A program made the position numbers and the translations under genes. Under the pieces are notes generated by a model, which saw only the letters and a list, made by a program, of their open reading frames with translations, had not been told where the DNA came from and made no database searches. Shown one piece after another: positions 24,942 to 32,829 of a stretch of 64,000 nucleotides of DNA. This stretch comes from Maricaulis sp048268525 (lineage in GTDB: Bacteria > Pseudomonadota > Alphaproteobacteria > Caulobacterales > Maricaulaceae): NCBI RefSeq assembly GCF_048268525.1, contig NZ_JBLWVH010000014.1:24874-88873 (forward strand), written 5' to 3'. Positions within the stretch are counted from its first letter, which is position 1. Every line of letters begins with the position of its first letter.

Positions 24942-25916
24942 ATGGCCGGGGACGGCGAATTTGATTTCATCCGCAATCAGCTCCTGCCGCTGACAGAGGG
25001 CGATCCGGCCGCGCTTGGCCTCGCCGACGATGCCGCCTTGCTGCCGCCCGGGCCAGGCCGGGAAATGGTGCTGGCCTGCGACAGCCTGGTCGCCGGCGTC
25101 CATTTTCTCGACAGTGATGAGCCTGCCGTGGTTGCCGCGCGTGCCCTGCGGTCCAATCTTTCGGATCTTGCCGCGATGGGGGCCCGGCCACGGGCCTATC
25201 TGGCGGCGATTGCCTGGCCGGACGTGCTGGGTGCGGATTGGCGCGAGGCCTTCGTGCGGGCGCTTCATCGCGAGCAATCCCTGTTCGGTCTGACCCTGAT
25301 CGGCGGCGACACCACGTCGACCCCTGGACCTTTGACCCTGTCGCTGACCCTGGTCGGGCAAGTCGCGACCGGCACCGCCCTTCGCCGGTCCGGGGCCATG
25401 CCCGGTGATGATGTCTGGGTCTCGGGAGTGATCGGAGATGGCGTGCTTGGCCTGAATTCGGCGCGCAGTGGCGCCGGGGTGCTGACGGGAGCGCTTGCCG
25501 GGGCGTTGTCGCGCTATCAGTCGCCCGAGCCGCGGCTGGCTTTGGGGCAGGGCTTGCGCGGTCTCGCCAGCGCAGCAATTGATGTGTCGGACGGTTTGCT
25601 GGCTGACGCCGGACACATCGCATCGGCGAGCCGATGCTGTCTCGCGCTCGATGTCGATGCCGTGCCCGTATCGCCGACAGCCACAGCCTGGTTGTCGGCG
25701 GGCGGCAGTCTGGAGACCTTGGTCACCGGCGGCGATGATTACGAGCTCCTGTTCACGGCGCCCGCTGACGGTCGCGACAGGGTTGAGGCCCTGGGCGAAG
25801 CCGGGGATGTGCCTCTGACGCGCATCGGGGCGGTGCAGCCAGGCGAGGGCGTGCAGGCCCGATATCATGATGGCCGCCTGATGCAGCCCGCGCGGGCCGG
25901 ATTTACGCATTTTTGA
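24942..25916 (+). CDS. thiL: Thiamine-monophosphate kinase
   Basis: A 324-residue kinase that phosphorylates thiamine monophosphate to thiamine diphosphate. The AIRS-like signatures are GLADDAALLPPGPG and ACDSLVAGVHFL (Mg-binding Asp), LRSNLSDLAAMGARP, LIGGDTTSTPGPLTL, DVSDGLLADAGHIA and TGGDDYELLFTAP. It begins 4 bases after nusB. GC-rich and intact; no thiamine riboswitch was seen near it, so its expression follows the operon. Confidence 0.95.
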   Translation: MAGDGEFDFIRNQLLPLTEGDPAALGLADDAALLPPGPGREMVLACDSLVAGVHFLDSDEPAVVAARALRSNLSDLAAMGARPRAYLAAIAWPDVLGADWREAFVRALHREQSLFGLTLIGGDTTSTPGPLTLSLTLVGQVATGTALRRSGAMPGDDVWVSGVIGDGVLGLNSARSGAGVLTGALAGALSRYQSPEPRLALGQGLRGLASAAIDVSDGLLADAGHIASASRCCLALDVDAVPVSPTATAWLSAGGSLETLVTGGDDYELLFTAPADGRDRVEALGEAGDVPLTRIGAVQPGEGVQARYHDGRLMQPARAGFTHF

Positions 25917-25955
25917 GGCAATCCTGTCAGTCTCTGCGCTGATTGAGAGGCTGTC

Positions 25956-26471
25956 ATGCGCATTCTGTTCGCTGTCCTGTTGTCCCTGTTGCTGTCGCCG
26001 ATGACTGCAGCGCCTGTTTTCGCAATGGCGTCGCCGCCGGCAGAATCCGATGGGGGATCGCAGGAAGGCGGGCGCGGAAACCGTATCCTGACCCTGTTCA
26101 ACCTGGCTGGATCCGATGACGAGGACGAGGCCGAGGAAGACGATTCGGACGACCCGCGCGCCTTCACCATGCCGACCGTGGTCGCACCCCTGTCCCGCGA
26201 CGGGCGGCTGACAGGCTATGCGTATGTCCAGCTTCGGGTCCGAGTGACCGATGGTCAGAATATCTGGGATGTCCGCGAAGCTGCCCATTACGCGCTGGAT
26301 GCAGCCGTTCGGGCCAGCTACCGCCATTCTGTCTCCAATGATGAGGGTTCCGGTCTCGATCCGGAACGTGCCGTCCAGGTCTGGGAAGCGGCACTTCGCG
26401 AGCATTACGGCCAGCGGGCGATCGACCAGGTGGAGATTCGCCAGGCCGACACCCGGATGTTCCGGCGCTAA
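25956..26471 (+). CDS. Secreted hypothetical protein with an acidic segment
   Basis: A 171-residue protein with a clear signal peptide (hydrophobic residues 3-20, probable cleavage after Ala23). Residues about 50-65 are a very acidic stretch (DDEDEAEEDDSDD), followed by a folded-looking region from PTVVAPLSRDGRLTGYAYVQLRVRVTDG to the C-terminus. The stretch VQLRVRVTDGQNIWDVREAAHYALDAAVRASYR recalls periplasmic proteins of the FliL-like or mechanosensing kind only vaguely, and I assign no family. It follows thiL by 39 bases and precedes hppA; function unknown. Confidence 0.7.
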   Translation: MRILFAVLLSLLLSPMTAAPVFAMASPPAESDGGSQEGGRGNRILTLFNLAGSDDEDEAEEDDSDDPRAFTMPTVVAPLSRDGRLTGYAYVQLRVRVTDGQNIWDVREAAHYALDAAVRASYRHSVSNDEGSGLDPERAVQVWEAALREHYGQRAIDQVEIRQADTRMFRR

Positions 26472-26523
26472 AACTATATTGCACCGCAGCAAGTCAATGC
26501 CCTGACAGGACAAAGAGCGCGTA

Positions 26524-26552
26524 TTGCACCGCCCTGTTCCATTGGGCATAGT
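26524..26552 (+). promoter_or_regulatory. Candidate hppA promoter
   Basis: TTGCAC (26524-26529) and CATAGT (26547-26552) are 17 bases apart and lie 119 bases before the hppA start. The -35 is part of an 11-base direct repeat, TATTGCACCGC, found at 26477-26487 and again at 26522-26532, which may be a regulator site. A CCCCC/GGGGG inverted pair (about 26554-26578) in the leader encloses an A-rich loop. None of this is proven. Confidence 0.35.
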
Positions 26553-26670
26553 CCCCCCAACAATAAAAAGAATAACGGGGGAGATGTCTAAGGTCGGCGT
26601 GGTCACACGCGCATGCTTTCCCGTTTTCCTTCCGAGACCATAACGTTGTGAACAAACGGGGCTGGAATCC

Positions 26671-28764
26671 ATGAACATGCTATTATTGGCCATCGCGGCC
26701 GCTGTTCTTGCCATCATCTACGGGGTCGTTCAGACCCAGCGGCTGATGTCGGCAAGCGCGGGCACTGAAAAGATGCAGGAAATCGCATCGGCCATTCAGG
26801 AAGGCGCGAACGCCTACCTCAAACGTCAATACACCACCATCGGTATCGTCGGCGTCGCCGTCTGTGTCCTGATCGCTGTCTTCCTTGGCTGGCAGGTCGC
26901 ACTGGGCTTTGCCATTGGCGCCATCCTGTCGGGAGCCGCCGGCTTCATCGGGATGCTGGTCTCGGTCCGCGCCAATGTGCGCACCACCCAGGCTGCCAGT
27001 ACCAGCCTCGCTGCCGGCCTGGCCGTCGCGTTCCGCTCCGGTGCCGTTACAGGCATGTTGGTGGCCGGCTTGGCCCTGCTGGGTGTCGCCGGATACTACT
27101 GGGTCCTGACGGGTCCGATGGGCCTCGTTCTCGGAAGCGATGAAACCGGCCGGATCATCATCGATTCGCTGGTCGCCCTTGGCTTCGGCGCCTCCCTGAT
27201 CTCGATCTTCGCCCGTCTCGGCGGCGGTATCTTCACCAAGGGTGCGGATGTCGGCGGTGACATGGTCGGCAAGATCGAAGCCGGCATTCCGGAGGATGAT
27301 CCCCGCAACGCCGCCACCATTGCCGACAATGTCGGTGACAATGTCGGTGACTGTGCCGGCATGGCCGCGGACCTGTTCGAGACCTATGCCGTGACCGTGG
27401 TTGCGACCATGGTTCTGGCCGCGATCTTCTTCACCGGCGAGCTGGCCTCGACGATGGTGCTGTATCCGTTGATGATCGGTGCGGCCTGCATCGTGACGTC
27501 GATTGTCGGCACCTTTTTCGTCAGCCTCGGCAAGGGCACCAATGTGATGGGCGCCCTCTACAAGGGTCTCATCGTTGCTGGTGTATTGTCGATCGGCGCT
27601 CTGTGGCTGGTCACGGACTACACCATCGGCATGGGCGATATAGCCGAAGTGAACGGCAAGATGATCACCGGGATGAACCTGTTCTATTCGGGCATTATCG
27701 GCCTGATCGTCACCGCGGCGATCATCTGGGTCACCGAATACTATACGGGGACTGAATACCGTCCGGTGAAATCGGTCGCCAAGGCGTCCGAGTCGGGACA
27801 CGGCACCAATGTCATCCAGGGTCTCGCGGTCTCGCTGGAATCGACGGCGTTGCCGGCCCTGATCATCATCGGCGGCATCCTCGGCACCTATACGCTGGCT
27901 GGCCTGTTCGGCATCGCCATCTCGGTGACGACCATGCTGGCGCTCGCCGGTCTGATCGTGGCCCTCGATGCCTTTGGTCCGGTCACCGACAATGCCGGCG
28001 GTATCGCTGAAATGGCGGGTCTGGACGAGAGTGTCCGCAACACCACCGACACGCTGGACGCGGTGGGCAACACCACCAAGGCTGTCACCAAGGGCTATGC
28101 CATCGGCTCGGCTGGTCTGGGTGCCCTGGTCCTGTTTGCGGCCTACACCACCGATGTCGAACACCTGCTGGGGATCGAGCCGAACTTCTCGCTCGAGAAC
28201 CCGTATGTGATCGTCGGCCTCTTGTTCGGTGGTCTGCTGCCTTACCTGTTCGGCGGCATGTCGATGATGGCGGTTGGCCGTGCGGCCACGGCTGTTGTTG
28301 CCGAGGTGCGCCGTCAGTTCAAGGAGATCCCGGGCATCATGGAGTACAAGGCAAAGCCGGATTATGGCCGCGCCGTGGACATCCTGACCAAGGCAGCGAT
28401 CCGTGAGATGATCGTGCCATCGCTTCTGCCTGTCCTGTCGCCGATCGTGCTCTACTTCGCCATCAATGCCATCGCCGGTCAGGCACAGGCACTGGCGGCT
28501 GTCGGTGCGATGCTTCTGGGAGTCATTGTCAACGGTCTCTTCGTCGCGGTCTCCATGACCGTCGGCGGCGGTGCCTGGGACAACGCCAAGAAGTATATCG
28601 AAGACGGCCATCACGGCGGCAAGGGCTCGGAAGCCCACAAGGCCTCCGTGACCGGTGACACCGTGGGTGATCCCTACAAGGACACCGCCGGCCCGGCTGT
28701 GAACCCGATGATCAAGATCACCAATATCGTGGCTTTGCTGCTGTTGGCCTTCCTGGCCCACTAG
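26671..28764 (+). CDS. hppA: Membrane-bound proton-translocating pyrophosphatase, K+-independent type
   Basis: A 697-residue integral membrane protein with about 16 helices that couples pyrophosphate hydrolysis to proton export. The pyrophosphate-binding block DVGGDMVGKIEAGIPEDDPRNAATIADNVGDNVGDCAGMAADLFETY is intact, as is the second acidic block DAFGPVTDNAGGIAEMAG. Lys470 in GNTTKAVTKG replaces the Ala found in K+-dependent enzymes, so this should be the K+-independent subgroup. ATG at 26671 starts MNMLLLAIAAAVL, with GGGG about 6 bases upstream. It is followed by a strong terminator, so it is probably transcribed alone. Confidence 0.96.
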   Translation: MNMLLLAIAAAVLAIIYGVVQTQRLMSASAGTEKMQEIASAIQEGANAYLKRQYTTIGIVGVAVCVLIAVFLGWQVALGFAIGAILSGAAGFIGMLVSVRANVRTTQAASTSLAAGLAVAFRSGAVTGMLVAGLALLGVAGYYWVLTGPMGLVLGSDETGRIIIDSLVALGFGASLISIFARLGGGIFTKGADVGGDMVGKIEAGIPEDDPRNAATIADNVGDNVGDCAGMAADLFETYAVTVVATMVLAAIFFTGELASTMVLYPLMIGAACIVTSIVGTFFVSLGKGTNVMGALYKGLIVAGVLSIGALWLVTDYTIGMGDIAEVNGKMITGMNLFYSGIIGLIVTAAIIWVTEYYTGTEYRPVKSVAKASESGHGTNVIQGLAVSLESTALPALIIIGGILGTYTLAGLFGIAISVTTMLALAGLIVALDAFGPVTDNAGGIAEMAGLDESVRNTTDTLDAVGNTTKAVTKGYAIGSAGLGALVLFAAYTTDVEHLLGIEPNFSLENPYVIVGLLFGGLLPYLFGGMSMMAVGRAATAVVAEVRRQFKEIPGIMEYKAKPDYGRAVDILTKAAIREMIVPSLLPVLSPIVLYFAINAIAGQAQALAAVGAMLLGVIVNGLFVAVSMTVGGGAWDNAKKYIEDGHHGGKGSEAHKASVTGDTVGDPYKDTAGPAVNPMIKITNIVALLLLAFLAH

Positions 28765-28786
28765 TCATCATCATCGAGACGATCTG

Positions 28787-28821
28787 AGAGCTCCGGCCAG
28801 CGGCCGGAGCTCTTTCTTTTT
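28787..28821 (+). terminator. Rho-independent terminator of hppA
   Basis: AGAGCTCCGGCC (28787-28798), loop AGC, then GGCCGGAGCTCT (28802-28813) form a perfect 12-bp stem followed by TTTCTTTTT. It lies 23 bases after the hppA stop and is the strongest terminator in the window. Confidence 0.93.
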
Positions 28822-29017
28822 GCCAGGGTCTCGCAGCGCGATTTCCAGGTTTCCTCGGCGTCGGAATAGGCGGCCTGACAGGCCCGCCAGACCGGATGCG
28901 GTTCGCTCTCCCAAATCCCCTGGATAACCGGTCCATGGCCCGGGAACGGGAGTGATCATGGGGTGGGCGAAAAGGAGGGCGGACAAGTTTTCTCGATTTT
29001 TTGATGTGGCGCGCTTT

Positions 29018-29119
29018 CCCTCTCCCTTGGGAGAGGGTCAGGGTGAGGGGTGAATCCCGGTGAGAGCAGGAGGAATCCCTCTCATCCGCACTGCGCGCGC
29101 CGTCTCCCGGGGGAGACGG
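29018..29119. repeat. Paired palindromic repeat (GGGAGAGGG type)
   Basis: The 527 bases between hppA and the serine hydrolase contain no gene. At 29018-29037, CCCTCTCCC-TT-GGGAGAGGG is a perfect dyad, followed by GGGTGAGGGG (29041-29050); at 29100-29119, CCGTCTCCC-GG-GGGAGACGG is a second dyad, preceded by CCCTCTCATCCG. This two-hairpin unit, with GGGTGAGGG facing CCCTCATCCG, is a dispersed repeat familiar from many proteobacterial genomes. The rest of 28822-29017 shows nothing I can name. Confidence 0.7.
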
Positions 29120-29291
29120 AAAGGGGCGCATAGTGGGGGTAGGCGCGTCGATGCGGCGCGTGGGACTGGAGCAATCGGCCAACGGTGGTGATGGTTCGTC
29201 GAGCGGCGATGATTGGCGGGGGCGATCGGCTAGTCTTGAGTCATGGCTGCGGCACCGGAACCCGCCGCGGCATCAAGGAGACAGGTCTTCC

Positions 29292-30404
29292 ATGAAGTAT
29301 ATTTTGATGAGTGCCGTGGCGGTGGGGCTGGCCGCATGTTTCGCCAATACCGGGTCAGCCCCGGCTGTGCTGGCGCAGGATCAGGCGGTGGACGCGATAG
29401 CGCGAGAATGGGTCGAAGCGCATGATTTCAATGGTGTCATCATGTCGAGCGTGCCAGGCCTTCCGCCCTATCAACTGGTCGTGGGCGTGGCGGACCCGGA
29501 TACGGCGCGGCCGCTCACAGCGGACACGGCATTCCAGACCGGTTCGGTCGAGAAGTATTTCGCGGCCCTCGTGGTTTTCGCCCTGATGGATGAGGGGGTG
29601 CTGGACATCGACACCCCGATCTCGGCCTATCTTCCCGACTACCGGCCCGATACCGGCAACCAGCTGACCCTGCGCCATGTCCTGAGCAATCAGTCAGGTC
29701 TTCCCAATGACCTTCTCCAGGCCTTCCGACGGGCTGCCAATGGCGAGATGGAGGCGGTCGAGGCGATCCGTGTCCCCGAAGCTGTTTCGCTCTACGCCAG
29801 CGGCGATCTCGCCTTCGAGCCGGGAACGCAATTCGACTATGTCCTCTCTAATTGGCTTCTGGTTCAATACCTTCTGGAGGAAGTGACAGGCCTGCCTTAC
29901 CCGCAATTGCGGGCGCGCCATGTCTTCGAACCGGCGCAAATGCGCCAGAGTGGCGGCTATCTCAACGACCTGTCCAATACCGATCCGCGGGTGGATGATG
30001 TCGCGATCGGATTCGATCCGGGCGATCCGGCAGGGCAGGGCGATTATTGGTCGCCGAGCTTCTTTCGGGGCAGTTACACGACGGCGGCGGACATGATTGC
30101 CTTGGAGCGTGCGCTTGCAGACGGGCAGGTGTTGAGCGCGGCGAGCCTGGATCTGTTCCGGACGGTTCAGGCGCCCCAGCAAGCCTATGCGTTTGGCGGT
30201 CGCTTTCGGGATTGGGAGCTGTGTGGCGAGACCCGCCCGGTCTCCACCCAGTCAGGCTCCAACGGCGCCTCCAACATGACGTCGGCCTACGACATCCAGT
30301 CAGGTCATGCCGTGGCCATGCTGACCAATGTGGATGAAAGCCAGGGTGAAATGTTCGCCCTGTCAGCGCGATTGCTGGAAACCATGATGGGATGCGGCGA
30401 ATAA
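29292..30404 (+). CDS. Serine hydrolase lipoprotein (beta-lactamase/class C fold)
   Basis: A 370-residue exported protein. The N-terminus has a lipobox LAAC with Cys16, so it is probably a lipoprotein. The penicillin-binding/serine hydrolase core is present: the SxxK motif is Ser85-Val-Glu-Lys88 in TGSVEKYF, followed by LSNQSGLPND at 131-140. The second motif, normally YxN, reads YVL (Tyr183-Leu185) where Asn would be expected, and the third is QSG rather than KTG or HxG. It may be a peptidase or esterase with altered catalysis, or an inactive homologue. ATG at 29292 was chosen because the signal sequence starts there; the frame extends upstream into repeat DNA. Confidence 0.8.
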   Translation: MKYILMSAVAVGLAACFANTGSAPAVLAQDQAVDAIAREWVEAHDFNGVIMSSVPGLPPYQLVVGVADPDTARPLTADTAFQTGSVEKYFAALVVFALMDEGVLDIDTPISAYLPDYRPDTGNQLTLRHVLSNQSGLPNDLLQAFRRAANGEMEAVEAIRVPEAVSLYASGDLAFEPGTQFDYVLSNWLLVQYLLEEVTGLPYPQLRARHVFEPAQMRQSGGYLNDLSNTDPRVDDVAIGFDPGDPAGQGDYWSPSFFRGSYTTAADMIALERALADGQVLSAASLDLFRTVQAPQQAYAFGGRFRDWELCGETRPVSTQSGSNGASNMTSAYDIQSGHAVAMLTNVDESQGEMFALSARLLETMMGCGE

Positions 30405-30466
30405 TCCGGCACGCCGTTGCAGCCCGCTTGCCCCGGATAATCAGCAAGACCGGGCCTTGAGCAAAG

Positions 30467-30497
30467 AAAAGCCCCGACCGTCCGGTCGGGGCTTTTT
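30467..30497. terminator. Bidirectional rho-independent terminator
   Basis: AAAAGCCCCGACC (30467-30479), loop GTCC, then GGTCGGGGCTTTTT (30484-30497). The A run on the left and T run on the right allow use from both strands, which fits its position between the convergent serine hydrolase and bamE genes (stops at 30404 and 30526). Confidence 0.92.
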
Positions 30498-30525
30498 CTG
30501 GATGTGACGCTGTCGTGTCGATCGA

Positions 30526-31020
30526 CTACTGGTCGCGACGTGGGCCACCGGCGCCGCCTGGCAGGGTCTGCTCGCCCCCGAACTGTTCGGTGGGCAGGCG
30601 ACCGACATTGCCGAGCAGCTGCTCCAGGAAGGTCAGCTCGCGGCCGCGGGTCGGGGTTTCGCGGTCGGCAATGGCGACCACACGGCCGTCTTCCAGACCG
30701 TATTCCGACACATCGCTGACCAGACCGTCTTCGTCGAAAGTCACCGCGATGATGCGACGGTCACGCGTGGCGGGACGCAGATAGGCGAGGCTCTCGCGGG
30801 TCGCCGAGATGTAATACCAGGTGTTCTCTTCGAAAGTGCCGCGGGTCGACGGGTTGCCGAGGCGGGAGAGCACCGAGCTCTCGGTGTCTTCGGCGACGAC
30901 GATTTCGGGCACGTCCTGCGTGGTGTAGCGATAGCCGTGCGAGCGCAGGACCGGGTTACAGGCCGAGGCGCCGATCGCGCAGGCGGCGATCAGGATTGTA
31001 AGGCTAACGCGACGCTTCAT
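30526..31020 (-). CDS. bamE: BamE/SmpA-family outer membrane lipoprotein
   Basis: A 164-residue lipoprotein with a lipobox SAC ending at Cys21 after a short hydrophobic helix. The BamE fold (about residues 25-110) shows the typical VLSRLGNPSTRGTFEENTWYYIS and RIIAVTFDEDGLVSDV stretches. BamE is an accessory of the BamA outer-membrane protein assembly machine. A charged C-terminal tail of about 50 residues (ending GGAGGPRRDQ) extends beyond the enteric protein. ATG at 31020 has AGGAG upstream; the longer frame to 31200 overlaps the divergent UQCC gene. Beside UQCC-plsX this is the order seen in many alphaproteobacteria. Confidence 0.9.
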   Translation of the reverse strand: MKRRVSLTILIAACAIGASACNPVLRSHGYRYTTQDVPEIVVAEDTESSVLSRLGNPSTRGTFEENTWYYISATRESLAYLRPATRDRRIIAVTFDEDGLVSDVSEYGLEDGRVVAIADRETPTRGRELTFLEQLLGNVGRLPTEQFGGEQTLPGGAGGPRRDQ

Positions 31021-31137
31021 CAGGAACTCCTGCAAGATGGTATGACCCCGCGCGACGTGGTGTCGCGTGCGGCCCTGTCTTGACCTAACCGGGGGCGAGC
31101 TTAGCTTCAAGCGCCAATTCTTGGGAGTGCGGATCGC

Positions 31138-31674
31138 ATGTTGAACCGTCTTTTCGGCAAGAAGCCGGAAAAAGCTCGCGCCGAAGCGCTTTACCGCCAT
31201 GTCGTGACGGCGGCACGGTCACCTGATCTTTATGCCCGGCTGGGTGTTCCCGACACGGTCGAAGGCCGTTTCGAGATGATCATCCTGCACTGCGCACTTG
31301 TCGTGTTGCAGCTACAGGCGCTCAGAGATGACGATGATGCCCGCAAGCTGTCGCAGGCGCTGTTCGACACCATGTTCGATGATTTTGACGCCGCCATGCG
31401 CGAGATGGGGGTCGGGGATTCGGGGGTCGGCAAGAAGATCCGCTTCATGGCGGAAGGGTTTTATGGCCGCGCCGAGGCCCTGCGGCTGGCCGCAGGCGAT
31501 GAGGATCCGGCCCAATTGCAGACGGTGCTGGCGCGCAATGTCTACAATGCGGATGGCGAGGATGCGCGGGCGCCAGCCCTTGCCCTATACGTCAACTCGG
31601 CCATTGACCGTCTGGACGCGCAGGGCGGGGCAGCCCTGCTTGACGGTGGGCGGCCCGATTTCCCGACGCGTTGA
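31138..31674 (+). CDS. Ubiquinol-cytochrome c chaperone family protein (CBP3-like)
   Basis: A 178-residue protein of the UQCC1/CBP3 family, which in mitochondria assists cytochrome b synthesis for complex III. The family's core LYRHVVTAARSPDLYARLGVPDTVEGRFEMI with FDTMFDDFDAAMREMGVGD and KKIRFMAEGFYGRAEAL is complete. The start at 31138 (TTG-like context aside, an ATG) is 118 bases from the divergent bamE. A 100-base gap with a GGCGC-TTTT-GCGCC hairpin separates it from plsX; the DUF177 (YceD) gene often found there in related bacteria is absent. Confidence 0.88.
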   Translation: MLNRLFGKKPEKARAEALYRHVVTAARSPDLYARLGVPDTVEGRFEMIILHCALVVLQLQALRDDDDARKLSQALFDTMFDDFDAAMREMGVGDSGVGKKIRFMAEGFYGRAEALRLAAGDEDPAQLQTVLARNVYNADGEDARAPALALYVNSAIDRLDAQGGAALLDGGRPDFPTR

Positions 31675-31773
31675 TCGCCGCCTTGCCGCCTTGCATTGCT
31701 TGGGTCATGGGCTAAGTTCCGCGGGCTTTTTTGGCGCTTTTGCGCCTCTGCGAGGGACACGGCACCGCTACTC

Positions 31774-32829
31774 ATGACAGCCATTCCAACGATTTCGGTC
31801 GACGCCATGGGCGGCGATCTCGGACCGGACGCGGTCGTCGAAGGTATCGGTTATGCGCTCAAGCGCTGGCCGGACCGCAAGGCGACCTATCTCCTGCACG
31901 GCGACGAGGCCCTGTTGGGGCCATTATTGGCCAAACATCCCAAGGTCGCGGCGGTCTGCGAATTGCGGCACACCGAGACGCTTGTCCAGATGACCGACAA
32001 GCCCAGCGAAGCGGTGCGTCGCGCCCGTGGTTCGTCGATGTGGAATGCGATCCAGTGTGTGAAGTCCGGCGAGGCCGGGGCGATCGTCTCGTCAGGCAAT
32101 ACCGGCGCGCTGATGGCGATCGGCAAGGTCATCCTGCGCATGAAAAAGGGCGTCCATCGCCCGGCGATCTCGGCCAACTGGCCGACCCCGAAGGGCCACA
32201 CCGTGGTGCTCGATGTGGGCGCCAATGTTCAGTGCAATGCGACCCAGCTGGTCGAGTTTGCGATCATGGGCGAGGCCTATCATCGCGCCGTGTTCGGTGG
32301 CGAGGCACCCAGCGTCGGCCTGTTGAATGTCGGTCAGGAAGAACTCAAGGGCAATGATACCGTGCGCGAGGCGGATCAGCTGATCCGCAAGGCCAATCTG
32401 GACATCGCCTATCAGGGTTTCATCGAAGGCAATGACATTTCCGCCGGCGGCATTGATGTCGTCGTCACCGATGGTTTCACCGGCAATATCGCGCTGAAGA
32501 CGGCTGAGGGTACGGCCCGTCTTGTGGCTGGATGGGTACGCGACGCGCTGACCAGCTCGCTGCTGGCCAAGCTGGCCGCCGGTCTGTTGTCATTGGGCGC
32601 GCTTGAGCGCCTGCGTCAGCGCATGGATCCGCGCTACATCAATGGCGGAGTCCTTCTGGGCCTCAAGGGCATTGTGGTGAAATCACATGGCGGCGCTGAT
32701 GGCGAGGGCTTCGCCTCCGCCCTGGGCCTGGCCTATGTCATGGCGCAAAGCGACTTCATGGCCCAGATCCGCGCCAATCTCGACAAGTTTGCCAGTTTTG
32801 AAGAACAGGAAGTCGCAGCAGCGTCATGA
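31774..32829 (+). CDS. plsX: Phosphate acyltransferase PlsX
   Basis: A 351-residue peripheral membrane enzyme converting acyl-ACP to acyl-phosphate, the first step of the PlsX/PlsY phospholipid route. Diagnostic stretches are ISVDAMGGDLGPDAVVEG, IVSSGNTGALM, VLDVGANVQCNATQLVEFA, GLLNVGQEELKGND, GGIDVVVTDGFTGNIALK and GGVLLGLKGIVVKSHGGAD. ATG at 31774 was chosen at the conserved start; the ribosome binding site is weak. Its stop overlaps fabH by four bases. Confidence 0.96.
   Translation: MTAIPTISVDAMGGDLGPDAVVEGIGYALKRWPDRKATYLLHGDEALLGPLLAKHPKVAAVCELRHTETLVQMTDKPSEAVRRARGSSMWNAIQCVKSGEAGAIVSSGNTGALMAIGKVILRMKKGVHRPAISANWPTPKGHTVVLDVGANVQCNATQLVEFAIMGEAYHRAVFGGEAPSVGLLNVGQEELKGNDTVREADQLIRKANLDIAYQGFIEGNDISAGGIDVVVTDGFTGNIALKTAEGTARLVAGWVRDALTSSLLAKLAAGLLSLGALERLRQRMDPRYINGGVLLGLKGIVVKSHGGADGEGFASALGLAYVMAQSDFMAQIRANLDKFASFEEQEVAAAS

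Noticed and set aside
29133..29291. Upstream extension of the serine hydrolase gene
   Set aside because: It would place translated sequence over repeat DNA and in front of a clear signal peptide start.
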